Notes: generated from the sequence alone by a model not told the origin. A stretch of 64,000 bases of DNA from Nodularia sphaerocarpa UHCC 0038 (GCF_022376295.1 NZ_CP060140.1:1740356-1804355); one strand, 5' to 3'; counted from the first letter of the stretch, positions 1 to 9,775 are shown. A program made the numbers and translations.

Positions 1-752
1 GCGCTGTGGACACGAATTTGATGGGTGCGTCCTGTTTCTAATTGAAAGAGGATTAATGTCTGGTTTCCTAGTCTTTCGAGGATTTGCCAATGAGTTACCG
101 CATTACGTCCGCCTTTTTCTATAGGGACTACTGCCATTTTTTTTCTATCTTGGGGATGACGACCAATGGGTTCGTCGATCATGCCACTTTCGGTTTTCGG
201 CGCACCGTAAACTACACCTAAGTATTCTCGTCTTGCGGTTTTTGCTTGGAGTTGGGCTTGGAGGCTGTGATAGGCGATATCGGTTTTAGCAATGGCGATC
301 GCCCCTGTTGTATCCTTATCCAAGCGATGCACAATCCCTGGACGCTGAACACCGCCAATTCCTGGGAGGTTGGGACAATGTGCTAACAAAGCATTGACCA
401 AAGTCCCATCAGGATGACCGGGTGCGGGATGGACGACTAAACCAGCAGGTTTGTTGAGAATCAGTAAATGGTCGTCTTCATAGAGGATATCTAGAGGAAT
501 ATCTTCGGCTTGTACTTCTAGGGGTTGAACTTCTGGGATTTCTAAGGTGATGCGATCGCCTGCTTTGACATTAATTTTTTTAGTTGTGCAGATTTGCTCA
601 TTTAGGTGAACATTTCCCTGCTCAATTAATTGCTGGATGCGAGAACGAGATAAATCAGGTAAATTTTCGGAAAGATAGCGGTCAAGGCGTTCACCGGAGG
701 TGTGAGCGAAGCTATCGCCTGTTTCTTCAACTTGTAAATTAAATGCGGTCAC
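1..752 (-). CDS. rluD: RluA/RluD-family 23S rRNA pseudouridine synthase, truncated by the window edge
   Basis: This gene starts at GTG 752 (an in-frame stop lies just upstream) and runs off the left end, so about 250 N-terminal codons are visible. Residues about 20-75 read as an S4 RNA-binding domain (SGERLDRYLSENLPDLSRSR). The synthase domain follows with LNKPAGLVVHP (about 99-109), the catalytic motif HRLDKDTTG with Asp145, and TGRTHQIRVHS at the very edge. These are the conserved RluA-family motifs. The enzyme isomerises uridines in 23S rRNA. Only the last few dozen residues are missing. Assignment to RluD rather than another RluA subfamily rests on the S4 domain and is less certain than the family. 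Confidence 0.9.
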   Translation of the reverse strand, partial: MTAFNLQVEETGDSFAHTSGERLDRYLSENLPDLSRSRIQQLIEQGNVHLNEQICTTKKINVKAGDRITLEIPEVQPLEVQAEDIPLDILYEDDHLLILNKPAGLVVHPAPGHPDGTLVNALLAHCPNLPGIGGVQRPGIVHRLDKDTTGAIAIAKTDIAYHSLQAQLQAKTARREYLGVVYGAPKTESGMIDEPIGRHPQDRKKMAVVPIEKGGRNAVTHWQILERLGNQTLILFQLETGRTHQIRVHS

Positions 753-2039
753 AATTGTTCTAAATTAATTCCTCTTTCTTGCAGTAAAGCACGGAGAGCT
801 TGCCACTTTGTTAATTTTAACGAACTGCCGAAGAATAAAGGAATTTAACAAGGGCGAGAAAATAAACCAAAAATTTCCGGACTCAATTAGTATTGCGATC
901 TAGAGTTTCCTAGTCTGCTAGCTAGGATATTATCTGTGTTTATCTGTGTTTATCTGTGTAGCCTACGGCAAGCCGCTAACGCGTCTATATCTGTGGTCGA
1001 ATAATTCTTGTAGTACCTATTGAGTTAGGTGGGAAACGCTATATGTAATTGAACACTGCCCATAATTACCACTGTTCTATGTGTTATCGATATTCATGTA
1101 ACATCATAATTATCAGTTTCTTTGGCAATACAGTGTAAGCACGGTAACTCTTGTCAAAGTTGAGTTTCCGGACAAAAATAGAGAAAAATGCTCCTAATTT
1201 TTATTCACGTTTCCTTTACTTATTCATCATAATATTTACAAGGTTTTTGATATTTTTAGCAAAAATTATAGTAACCTAAAAATTAGTCAACAAACTATTT
1301 GCGATTCTACCATTTAGCTAAAAACAGCTATTTAGCAAAGTATGTACTATACATCTGGGATCTAGGACTCAAAATGGCGCAGGGTGACTATTTATCACCA
1401 CACAACACTAGACATCTTTCCAATGCTTGTAAACTGAACTACCCCATTCATGAATGCAGGGGGTTCCAAATCGCCTTTGGCGACAATTTACTATTCTTGT
1501 TGTGCAAGGGATATTTTGCCTAAATTTTACTAGAGAAAAACTCTCCAATCTCAAACTTGTGTAAGACACTAACTAGCATCTACTTAGTCACTTTAAGGAC
1601 AGTCTATCCTAGTTAAGCCTCTCTTGAAGTGCTTATTACCTGCAATATCAATCTAGGAAATACGGAGAATAGCAATACTTTTGCTACTGATGGGCTAGAG
1701 CCAATAGTCTGTGTGCGGGACTTAAGTTACTGTAAAATTAGCCAAATTAACGAAATAACAAACAATCAAATTGATGTTTATATTATTATTTTCCGGTAAC
1801 CAGTGGGATTATTTGACTGTTTTCCCATAGCATAGCTAGGTTTACCACAGTAAATTGCCGTTTGATGAGCTATAGCTTAACAGATATTGGGAAATTAGGC
1901 GTTAGGGGTGAAGAATCTCTGTACTAACTCAAATCTTACCGCTATATTTAGCTCAACACTACTTTTGAAACTTTGCTTGTTAATTCCCAAAAGGTTATTC
2001 ACTACTTTTGACAGTGAATGTTAATTCTATCTCAAATCT
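753..2039. other. 1.29-kb intergenic region upstream of patA
   Basis: No convincing gene is seen. The open frame at 1299-1523 (74 codons) starts without a ribosome-binding site, has low-complexity composition and resembles no family I know. The region is AT-rich and holds a short tandem repeat at 930-996. It separates the divergent rluD and patA genes and presumably holds both promoters, but no specific site could be supported. Confidence 0.6.
930..996. repeat. Short tandem repeat (TATCTGTGTT-type)
   Basis: Three near-identical 10-mers TATCTGTGTT lie head to tail at 931-960, followed by a GCCTACGGCAAGCCGC segment and another TATCTGTGG. The same vocabulary recurs in inverted sense at 18192-18280 and 29503-29542. 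This is a dispersed short tandem repeat of the kind common in Nostocales. Confidence 0.75.
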
Positions 2040-2045
2040 GTGCTG

Positions 2046-3122
2046 ATGAAGACACTTCCCATTAGTAGATATAGATTTTTCCAAAAACTTCAACCCATAT
2101 CTCTTTTAAAAAAAATTACTAGCAAGACAGTCAATGGTTGTTTGCAAGTATTTAGCACATCTGGCTCTTGGTCAATCTATATAGAAGACGGTAAGCTGAT
2201 TTACGCCTGCTACTCCGAGAAAATGTTTGAGCCACTTTACAGAAATTTGCAAAGCTTAAGTCAGCAAATTTCAACTCTTCCTCACGGAATTGATCAGCAG
2301 TTACAGGCGATATTTGAAAATGGGATTGAAGATCAGGCTATACCAAACCCAGATTATCTGGCTATTTGTTGGTTAGTCAGCCAACAATACATTAGCCCCG
2401 CTCAAGCAGCGATGCTCATACAGCAATTGGCGCTAGAAGTTTTGGAGACATTTTTGAGCTTAGAAGAGGGAAGTTATGAATTTGTCCCGGAAAGCTTTCT
2501 AGATGATTTGCCAAAATACTGTCATCTCAATATCCGTTTATTAGTCGAACAGCATCAAACAGGTAGCCGTGAGGGAACCTACAAAGAGACATCGCCAGTT
2601 GTGCGGTTAAATCAGCCACAACCTCAAACACAACCTGCGAAACCATCTTTTAGAGTTAGTGAAGGCATTAAAACGGCATACTCTAACACTGCATCAACTC
2701 ACAATATTGATAATATTTATAATAGCGGTCAGCGAAATACACCAACGATTAACAAAAACCTCTACACAATACTTTGTATTGATGACAGTCCTACGGTATT
2801 AAACACTATTAAAAATTATTTAGATGAGCAAATGTTTTCTGTGATTACAATTACAGATTCTTTGAATGCTTTAATGCAAATTCTCCGCACCAAACCAGAC
2901 ATAATTTTATTAGACGTTGAAATGCCTCATTTAGATGGTTATGAACTATGCTCTTTATTACGTAAACACTCATCTTTGAAAAATACACCTGTAATTATGG
3001 TGACAGCTAAAACAGGGCTGATAGATAGAGCTAAAGCTAAACTAGTTAAAGCTTCTGGATTTTTGCCTAAGCCTTTTACACAAGGGGATTTATTGAAAAT
3101 AATCTTTCAACACATGGTATAA
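2046..3122 (+). CDS. patA: PatA-type heterocyst pattern response regulator (PATAN + REC)
   Basis: The protein has an N-terminal PATAN-type region (about residues 1-170, beginning MKTLPISRYRFFQKLQPIS), a low-complexity Q/P/N-rich linker (about 180-240), and a C-terminal receiver domain (about 240-360). In the receiver the acidic pair is IDDS, the phospho-acceptor Asp lies in LLDVEMP, and the conserved Lys is in LPKPF. Order, length and N-terminal sequence match PatA of Anabaena, which promotes intercalary heterocyst formation and acts with HetF/HetR. The frame opens at GTG 2040, but ATG 2046 gives the N-terminus expected for PatA and was chosen. The gene stands alone, with AT-rich non-coding DNA on both sides. 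Orthology is inferred from remembered sequence similarity. Confidence 0.88.
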   Translation: MKTLPISRYRFFQKLQPISLLKKITSKTVNGCLQVFSTSGSWSIYIEDGKLIYACYSEKMFEPLYRNLQSLSQQISTLPHGIDQQLQAIFENGIEDQAIPNPDYLAICWLVSQQYISPAQAAMLIQQLALEVLETFLSLEEGSYEFVPESFLDDLPKYCHLNIRLLVEQHQTGSREGTYKETSPVVRLNQPQPQTQPAKPSFRVSEGIKTAYSNTASTHNIDNIYNSGQRNTPTINKNLYTILCIDDSPTVLNTIKNYLDEQMFSVITITDSLNALMQILRTKPDIILLDVEMPHLDGYELCSLLRKHSSLKNTPVIMVTAKTGLIDRAKAKLVKASGFLPKPFTQGDLLKIIFQHMV

Positions 3123-3326
3123 TCTTCTTATATTTATAAAATATACATTATTATTGTGTGCTGGTTTAAGGAGAGAGGTTAGTTAATTGCAGATATTTTT
3201 TTATCTTATTTGTTAGTTTTGGGATGTGTGAAAATATAAAAATAGGAAGATTGTGTATCGCATTTTCTAGTCTAATATAATACAGAATTATCTGCGTCCA
3301 TCTGCATTTAATTATTATTGCTTATC

Positions 3327-6300
3327 TTATTCTATAGGAAACCCAGGAATTAAATTATCAATTTCCCGCATTAACCGCAAAGTTTCTGTTAATGCAATGA
3401 CTATTTTTTGATAGTGGTTAATTTCTGATTCTGACAATACACGATTGGCATTTTTTCTATCTTTCAACCATTTATCTAATACTTGATATCCACCTATTTT
3501 AAATTCCCATATATGTTGAGGAATATCTATAAAATAACTCTGTTTATTGATATATACTCTTTGCAATTCTGAATTATACGTTACTTCAGTAACTTGGTTA
3601 TTTCCCTGATTTGCAAATGTGGTAATTAAATTGTTCAGTGTTGTAGATTTCATTAAATGTAAATTGACTAATTCTTCTCCTTTTTCAGCTAATGAATTAA
3701 ACAGTTTTTGATTACTGGTTAAGGGAAGACGAGGAAAATCTATTTTTAGAAATTCTGCGTATCTACTGCGATAAGTGGGACTATGAAAAATAGCATAAGC
3801 ATAGTAAAATATTTGTTCTGGGGTTGGTGTTTTACCCAGTTTATTTTTGATAATTTCTAAGAATTTGGGGGATAAATTAGAAGTTTTTTCTCTAAATAGG
3901 TTCGTTTGTTGATTTTCTGTATTTGGGTAAATGTAGAGAGGGAAAACACTTGGTCTTCCTCTATTACTAAAAAAACTCCGATTATCCACTATATGATTAC
4001 AAACCATAAAATGTGTATATTGATTATCTCCTGAAGCTACTTGTCTCATCGCCAATAGTCCCAGGTTATCTTGTATTAAATTTGTTAGAACTTTTTCTTG
4101 CATTCTTCTAAGAATGCTATGAAAATATGTGAATCTTATATCAAATGGTCTATAATATATTCTTTGGATTAGATGATCTTGCATTCCATCTTTGATAATC
4201 AATAATCGAGATTTAAAAAAATTCCAATTAGAAGAATCTGCAATTTTATAAATATCAGCTATGTCTTCATCAGAAATTTCCGGGTTAGCTAAATTTTTAA
4301 TCAATTCTTGAATCTGATTTTTTTCAAAATCAACTAAAACATCATCTTTTCCCGTTTCTATGACATTGGAATAGACTAAAAATATATCTTGAATATTCCA
4401 ATAATTTTTATATTCTTTCTCTGTATCTAAAGAATAATTGATGGCTGTAAAAAAGTAATTAGGTGCTGTTGGTTGTAACTCTATCCAATCAACATTATTT
4501 AAACTAGCAGATTCCAAAAACCGATATTTATCTTCACGACTTCCCCAGAGGTCATAATACCAGACCTTCGCCATTTCCTTCACACCATCTCTGGATTTAT
4601 AAGCAGTGGAAAAATAATCAGGTTCGCTTTTTTCGCGCACAGCAATTAAAATCGCTACCCCTTGCTGAATATCAAAAACATTTTGATCAATATTTCCCTC
4701 TGGTGTAGTTTCTTTTAATAAAGAATTACCATGCAAATCCATTATATATAATGTATCAAAATACTTTAATAACTCCTCTCTCATTCCCCGATGAATTAAA
4801 CCATTGAGATAGGAATGATTAGTAATAAAACCAATAATCCCATAACCTTTGGGCGTTTTCTGAATTTGATATTGAGCAAAACGAATAAATTTAATATAAT
4901 CATCATCTAAAGGTTGAATATTCTTTTCTTTTTCTAACCTAACTCTACCTTTATATAATTCTAAAAGTTCTCCAATATGGGTTAACTCAGTAATAGTTTT
5001 ACCAGCTTTCCCAGTTTTATAAATCCGATTCCAAACTGAACCAGTATATTCAACATCAGCTAAATATCTCTCATCTTGATTTAAGAGTCTTTTGCGTTTA
5101 CTCGCATTTTGGGAACTAACAGAATAAGGGGGATTTCCTAATACCACCATTACCGGAATTTCGGTTTTCACTTTTCCTGCTTGACTTGATTCTTCCGCAA
5201 TAATTTGGGTAATACCTGGGATTAAATCACCTTGTTTTATTCCTTCTTCTAACGCATTAGTTAAATAAACTTTTAATCTTTCTTCTGGGGCGAATTTATA
5301 ACCTAAATCTCCTAATAATAACCCTAATTTTAAATGTGCTATGGTATAAGGAGTCATTAATAACTCAAAACCAAATAGACGATTTACAAGTTTCGCATCT
5401 CTTAGAAAAGTATTCCATTTATCAATTTCATATTTAGAAACATTATCCCGAATTTGTTTAATAACTGCATATAAAAAAGTTCCTGTTCCTGTTGCGGGGT
5501 CAAGAATTGTGACTTTACGATTTCCTAAACCATATTGTAAATCAAATATTTCTTCATTCACTAAAATATCATTAACAGCACGGACAATAAAATTAACTAC
5601 AGGTTCAGGAGTGTAATAAACTCCGCGACTTTTTCTTAATTTAGCTTCATAAGCAGCTAAAAATGTTTCATAAAAGTGAATAACTGGGTCTTCTGTGCGG
5701 GTTTCTTGTCCAAAGGTTTCTAAAATATTTGTCATGTCAACTGTATTTAATAATTCTACTAAATTTTCAATTGACTTGTGAATTTTGCTTACGCCATCAG
5801 TAGCAATAACTATATCGAATAAACCTTTCAAAAAAGGGATTCTATCACTAATATAAATACTTGCTGTTGTGCGGTTGAATGCAAATTGTCCTGGGTTTTG
5901 TGCGTGACCAATTCTAGCAGTAAATAAACCATAAGCAATGGTTTGAGCATACATATCAGCAAAACTTTGATTATCTATATCCAGAATCAATATTCGTTTA
6001 AATGTTTCTTTTAATTGATTTAATTCTTCGGTGTTTGCTTCTATATTTAAAGTTGAGAAAATCGCATTTCTAATAGTTTTAGTATAAGCTGCCATTTCTT
6101 TAGCCAAATCATAATAATTATTAATATCTTTGGCTTTTTGATCGAGAAATAATTGCAGTAATTCCTCAATGGGTTGTAAATCATCAACTAGGATAATTTC
6201 ACCTTGTTCTAAATGAGCTAATTTAGCAGTTTTTTCACATTCTCCATCTACATACCAACGAAATTCTAAGTAATTAGTTAAAATTAAGTTATAACCAATG

Positions 6301-6572
6301 TTTGATTCTAAATAACGTTTGAGTTGTTCGGTTTTGTCTGTTTTAGCTAAATCGACATTAATATCTTTAGCTTCTATATATCCTAAAACTCGATCATTTT
6401 TTCTGATAGTGAAATCAGGAATACCTTCTTGATTACCTTTTTCTTCAATTCTGGCATTAATTGCAATCATTAAACCTTCAATCAGTCGTTTTAAACTGGG
6501 GTAATGACTGCGTTCTCCACCGCGTTTAATATTGGTTTGTATGTCTTGGATATAGTTGGTAAATTTAATCAT
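3327..6572 (-). CDS. Single-chain restriction-modification enzyme, type ISP/IIG-like without helicase
   Basis: This is a 1081-residue protein. A PD-(D/E)XK nuclease signature lies near the N-terminus (Pro52-Asp53, then Glu67-Ala-Lys69 in GYIEAKD). An N6-adenine methyltransferase follows, with motif I DPATGTGTF at about 358-366 and catalytic motif IV GNPPY at 479-483. The C-terminal third carries a segment like YYAYAIFHSPTYRSRY followed by DFPRLPL, typical of the specificity domain of type ISP enzymes. No helicase motifs lie between nuclease and methyltransferase, so it should cut and modify as a single chain (type IIG-like). It starts at ATG 6572 and has no hsd partner genes nearby. A distant paralogue lies at 48223-51300. 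Recognition sequence unknown. Confidence 0.85.
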   Translation of the reverse strand: MIKFTNYIQDIQTNIKRGGERSHYPSLKRLIEGLMIAINARIEEKGNQEGIPDFTIRKNDRVLGYIEAKDINVDLAKTDKTEQLKRYLESNIGYNLILTNYLEFRWYVDGECEKTAKLAHLEQGEIILVDDLQPIEELLQLFLDQKAKDINNYYDLAKEMAAYTKTIRNAIFSTLNIEANTEELNQLKETFKRILILDIDNQSFADMYAQTIAYGLFTARIGHAQNPGQFAFNRTTASIYISDRIPFLKGLFDIVIATDGVSKIHKSIENLVELLNTVDMTNILETFGQETRTEDPVIHFYETFLAAYEAKLRKSRGVYYTPEPVVNFIVRAVNDILVNEEIFDLQYGLGNRKVTILDPATGTGTFLYAVIKQIRDNVSKYEIDKWNTFLRDAKLVNRLFGFELLMTPYTIAHLKLGLLLGDLGYKFAPEERLKVYLTNALEEGIKQGDLIPGITQIIAEESSQAGKVKTEIPVMVVLGNPPYSVSSQNASKRKRLLNQDERYLADVEYTGSVWNRIYKTGKAGKTITELTHIGELLELYKGRVRLEKEKNIQPLDDDYIKFIRFAQYQIQKTPKGYGIIGFITNHSYLNGLIHRGMREELLKYFDTLYIMDLHGNSLLKETTPEGNIDQNVFDIQQGVAILIAVREKSEPDYFSTAYKSRDGVKEMAKVWYYDLWGSREDKYRFLESASLNNVDWIELQPTAPNYFFTAINYSLDTEKEYKNYWNIQDIFLVYSNVIETGKDDVLVDFEKNQIQELIKNLANPEISDEDIADIYKIADSSNWNFFKSRLLIIKDGMQDHLIQRIYYRPFDIRFTYFHSILRRMQEKVLTNLIQDNLGLLAMRQVASGDNQYTHFMVCNHIVDNRSFFSNRGRPSVFPLYIYPNTENQQTNLFREKTSNLSPKFLEIIKNKLGKTPTPEQIFYYAYAIFHSPTYRSRYAEFLKIDFPRLPLTSNQKLFNSLAEKGEELVNLHLMKSTTLNNLITTFANQGNNQVTEVTYNSELQRVYINKQSYFIDIPQHIWEFKIGGYQVLDKWLKDRKNANRVLSESEINHYQKIVIALTETLRLMREIDNLIPGFPIE

Positions 6573-6670
6573 GGATAGTAGGACAGGATGATTATTTGTA
6601 ATAATTTAGATTAATTATTTTAAAGTATGAAGAACCTATTATGGCGGTTCTCGGTTGAGTTAAATAAAAT

Positions 6671-6716
6671 AACCCCACCCCCAACCCCCTCCCCGCAAGC
6701 GAGGAGGGGGCTATGA
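6671..6716. repeat. C-rich/G-rich hairpin repeat
   Basis: A pyrimidine-rich AACCCCACCCCCAACCCC arm leads into the inverted repeat CCTCCCCGCAAGCGAGGAGG and ends in CTATGA. It is the same family, inverted, as the copies at 48071-48115 and 51335-51378. It lies between the restriction-modification gene and ftsH. An open frame of 64 codons over it is not considered a gene. Confidence 0.8.
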
Positions 6717-6848
6717 TGTACTTCATTGAAGTGCATACCGCTATATATAGATCCATTATTAGAGACAACTGTAAATTTATTAACATTTAGTCAAAAAAAT
6801 AGGGACGGTATCAACCATCCCCATTAATCTCAAATTCAATTCAAAACC

Positions 6849-8735
6849 TTACAGTTGTGGTACAAACTGAACTTTCTCAGGTACTTCAGCGTACTCGGCG
6901 ACAATTTGGCGGAATTCTTCGCCGTCAATGGTTTCTTTTTCGATGAGCAAATCTACTAGGCGATCGCAAACAGTACGATGATCACGCATAATTTGTTTAG
7001 CGTTGTCATAGCACTTTTCTACAATTTCGCGGACTTGAGCATCAATTCGAGCCGCAATGGATTCTGAATACTCAGAGCGGGTAGTCCAATCACGACCTAA
7101 GAATACTTCTCCCTGTTGGCTTTCCAAGGATAATGGTCCTAAGTCGGACATCCCGAAGCGAGTCACCATTTGGCGAGCCATTCCGGATAGTTGTTGTAAA
7201 TCTCCACCTGCGCCAGTTGTGACTTCCGCAGCGCCAAACACTACTTCTTCAGCAGCGCGTCCACCCAACGCACCAGTAATTCTGGCTTTGAGTTGAGAAC
7301 GGGAAATTAACCCTTGTTCTTCATCAGGAGTAAACCAAGTTAAACCCTGTGCTTGTCCGCGTGGGATGAGAGTAACTTTCTGCACGGGGTCATGTTCTTT
7401 TAACAAAGTCCCGACTAAAGCGTGTCCGACTTCATGGTAAGCAATCAAGCGTTTGCTCTTGCTGTCTACCAAGGGAGTACCTTCCATACCCGCCACGACT
7501 CTATCCACTGCATCATCAATTTCGCCGATGGTGATGGCTTCTTTGCGCCTTCTAGCGGTGAGAATTGCGGCTTCGTTGAGTAAGTTGGCTAAATCTGCAC
7601 CTGTGAAACCAGGAGTTCGACGAGCGATCGCATCTAAAGATACACTAGGATCAAGCTTCTTATTCCGGGCGTGAACCTGTAAGACTTCCAAACGTCCTTT
7701 AATATCAGGTGCATCAACAGTAATTTGACGGTCAAAACGACCGGGACGCAACAATGCTGAGTCTAGGACATCAGGACGGTTGGTAGCAGCAATAATAATA
7801 ATCCCTGTATTGCCTTCAAAGCCATCCATCTCGGTGAGCAATTGGTTGAGGGTTTGCTCTCTTTCGTCATTACCGCCACCAATACCAGCACCTCTTTGCC
7901 GTCCCACTGCGTCGATTTCATCGATAAAGATGATACAGGGAGCGTTATCTTTGGCTTTCTTGAACAAATCGCGGACGCGGGATGCACCCACACCGACGAA
8001 CATTTCTACAAATTCTGAACCAGAAATACTGAAGAAAGGTACACCAGCTTCCCCTGCGATCGCTTTTGCGAGTAAAGTTTTACCAGTTCCTGGAGGACCA
8101 ATTAACAACACACCTTTAGGAATGCGTGCGCCTACAGCAGTAAACTTTTCTGGCTGTTTCAAGAAAGTAACGACTTCTTGCAGTTCTTCTTTAGCTTCTT
8201 CAATACCTGCTACGTCGTCAAATTTGACTCCGGTTTTTGCTTCCATTTGGAAACGCGCCTTCGACTTGCCAAAGTTCATCGCTTGACCAGGACCACCGGG
8301 CATATTGCTGGAGCGACGGAACAAAAAGAACAATCCAGTAATCAATAAGATGGGAAAAATCAGATTTCCCAAAAGTCCCCAGATAGCGCCATCATTACGC
8401 ATGGGGTGGGCATCAAAACTAATGTTTTTTTCTTTGAGCTTGGTGATTAACTCAGGAGAATTAATCGGTAAGTCCACGCGCCACCGTTGGATACGATTTT
8501 CGATATCTTGATCGTTTGCTTCGACAATTGCCGTTCTACCGCCTTCATACAGATCCACACTGGTTACACGGTTAGCGTCCAAGTATTCCAGAAAGCGACC
8601 ATAGGTCATGCGGGTGTTGGCTGTATTTCTACTCATGTCAGCAGGAGCGCCAGCAAAAGCCCCTTGCCAGAAGAAAAAGCCAATTACCAAAGCAGGCAAT
8701 GTCCAGAGTACTGCGACTCTCCAGGAGAATTTCAT
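6849..8735 (-). CDS. ftsH: ATP-dependent zinc metalloprotease FtsH (FtsH2-like)
   Basis: This is a 628-residue membrane AAA+ protease. Transmembrane segments are at about 7-26 and 119-139, with a lumenal/periplasmic domain between them. The AAA module has Walker A GPPGTGKT (213-220), Walker B IIFIDE (268-273) and the SRH around ATNRPDVLD. The zinc site is HEVGH (434-438). The full length and the N-terminus MKFSWR resemble cyanobacterial FtsH2 (Slr0228 type), known for removing damaged D1 from photosystem II at the thylakoid. That role is inferred by similarity. It starts at ATG 8735. Open frames on the opposite strand inside it are shadows. Confidence 0.97.
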   Translation of the reverse strand: MKFSWRVAVLWTLPALVIGFFFWQGAFAGAPADMSRNTANTRMTYGRFLEYLDANRVTSVDLYEGGRTAIVEANDQDIENRIQRWRVDLPINSPELITKLKEKNISFDAHPMRNDGAIWGLLGNLIFPILLITGLFFLFRRSSNMPGGPGQAMNFGKSKARFQMEAKTGVKFDDVAGIEEAKEELQEVVTFLKQPEKFTAVGARIPKGVLLIGPPGTGKTLLAKAIAGEAGVPFFSISGSEFVEMFVGVGASRVRDLFKKAKDNAPCIIFIDEIDAVGRQRGAGIGGGNDEREQTLNQLLTEMDGFEGNTGIIIIAATNRPDVLDSALLRPGRFDRQITVDAPDIKGRLEVLQVHARNKKLDPSVSLDAIARRTPGFTGADLANLLNEAAILTARRRKEAITIGEIDDAVDRVVAGMEGTPLVDSKSKRLIAYHEVGHALVGTLLKEHDPVQKVTLIPRGQAQGLTWFTPDEEQGLISRSQLKARITGALGGRAAEEVVFGAAEVTTGAGGDLQQLSGMARQMVTRFGMSDLGPLSLESQQGEVFLGRDWTTRSEYSESIAARIDAQVREIVEKCYDNAKQIMRDHRTVCDRLVDLLIEKETIDGEEFRQIVAEYAEVPEKVQFVPQL

Positions 8736-9089
8736 TTTAATTTGCCTCTAGATGTTAATACAATTAACCATCTCTAGAATGTGACTAGATTAGGTGTGCG
8801 ATTTTGTTTAATTTGATCTTTGATCGTAAATCGCGATGGAGCCATTAGGGCATTACGGCGATGTCAAAAAGTATCTTAATTAAAGTTAACTTAATTTTAA
8901 TACAACTTTGCACAACAAGAGAAGGAACAGAGGAGACGAAAACACAGGTAAAATCGCCACAACAACTATCTCACGGTCATTGCAGCGTTTCTACACCACT
9001 TAAAAATATAATGAATTCTGAGTGGGGAATAGAGATTTGGTTTTTTTCATCACCTCATCTTCCTTCTAGAGGCGGAATTTCTCGCGTCT
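8736..9089. other. Intergenic region upstream of ftsH
   Basis: 354 bp of AT-rich DNA upstream of ftsH and downstream of the secreted-protein gene. A 78-codon plus-strand frame (8861-9097) has no recognisable features. I see no clear hairpin or repeat. The ftsH promoter must lie here but no motif stands out. Confidence 0.5.
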
Positions 9090-9584
9090 CTACTTAACTT
9101 GGGTAATTTGTAACGTATAAGGAAAATACTTGTCTTTTTCGTATGAACCCACCCAAATTTGGTAAATTCCCGGTAGCCATTCCCCAACTATACCGGGATT
9201 TTTACTGTCAAAATCGTCATTGCACCAAGTTCCGCCAGGGCCTTTGACAATCATAATAGTGTCTTGAGGACTTTCTACTAGTAGCTTCAGGTACTCAAAT
9301 GCACTTGTTAATTTAAATGTATGTCCTGGGGTGTCATCGACAAATCCGGTACATGGGCCTGTGGGTGTTTCCGAGCGCCCAGCCACTTTTTTTCCTGGTA
9401 CTGAGCCGCCACTCATACCCCGAACCGTCAAAGGATCTGGAGAAAATTGTCGGTTAATAGTCATGTCTCCAAATATCGGTGATGCTTCTTGAGCATCAGC
9501 TACGGTATGTATTCCCGATGTGATGCCGAGCGTAACTATCATCAACGATAATCTTATCCTCTGGTTTAGCGATATTTTCGACAT
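9090..9584 (-). CDS. Secreted protein of unknown function
   Basis: This 164-residue protein has a signal peptide (basic start, hydrophobic residues about 11-30, cleavage probably after VADA near residue 31). The mature part has a few conserved-looking blocks, SPDPLTVRGMSGG, TPGHTFKLTS and GEWLPGIYQIWVGSYEKD. It contains two cysteines (GPCTGF and TWCNDD) that could form a disulphide. The predicted all-beta pattern with the final YPYTLQIT-like strand resembles small pre-peptidase C-terminal-like beta sandwiches. I do not recognise a named family. It sits between gltX and ftsH on the same strand and probably acts in the periplasm or outside the cell. Confidence 0.75.
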   Translation of the reverse strand: MSKISLNQRIRLSLMIVTLGITSGIHTVADAQEASPIFGDMTINRQFSPDPLTVRGMSGGSVPGKKVAGRSETPTGPCTGFVDDTPGHTFKLTSAFEYLKLLVESPQDTIMIVKGPGGTWCNDDFDSKNPGIVGEWLPGIYQIWVGSYEKDKYFPYTLQITQVK

Positions 9585-9727
9585 TGTGGTTACATAAGTT
9601 GCTCAGTGTTTTGACAAGACACGGATTTTACATAGCAAGTTCCCCAGATCAGAGAAATTGACGTTAAATGCTGGAGATTGGCGATTGGGGAGGAATTAAA
9701 ATACAGGACATTTCCTCTGAGTCGGTA

Positions 9728-9775
9728 CTTGGTGGGCAAGACTTGTACTGAGCTTGTCGAAGTATGCCCACCAAG
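9728..9775. repeat. Inverted repeat downstream of gltX
   Basis: Perfect 11-bp arms CTTGGTGGGCA (9728-9738) and TGCCCACCAAG (9765-9775) flank a 26-nt spacer that contains ACTGAGCTTGTCGAAGTA, a sequence often seen as a dispersed repeat in bacterial genomes. It lies just past the gltX stop on the minus strand and could help end gltX transcripts, but there is no U tract. Confidence 0.55.

Noticed and set aside
1299..1523. 74-codon open frame in the gap upstream of patA
   Set aside because: No ribosome-binding site, no recognisable features, composition like the surrounding non-coding DNA.
2040..2045. GTG 2040 as the start of patA
   Set aside because: ATG 2046 gives the N-terminus MKTLPISRYRFF expected for PatA; the two extra codons are not needed.
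6592..6786. 64-codon open frame over the hairpin repeat
   Set aside because: Its middle is the C-rich/G-rich repeat translated in one frame; such frames appear wherever the repeat lies.
7780..8286. 168-codon open frame opposite ftsH
   Set aside because: It lies wholly within the ftsH gene on the other strand; ftsH motifs are clear.
8861..9097. 78-codon open frame between ftsH and the secreted-protein gene
   Set aside because: Low-complexity, no match, no ribosome-binding site; overlaps the end of a real gene.
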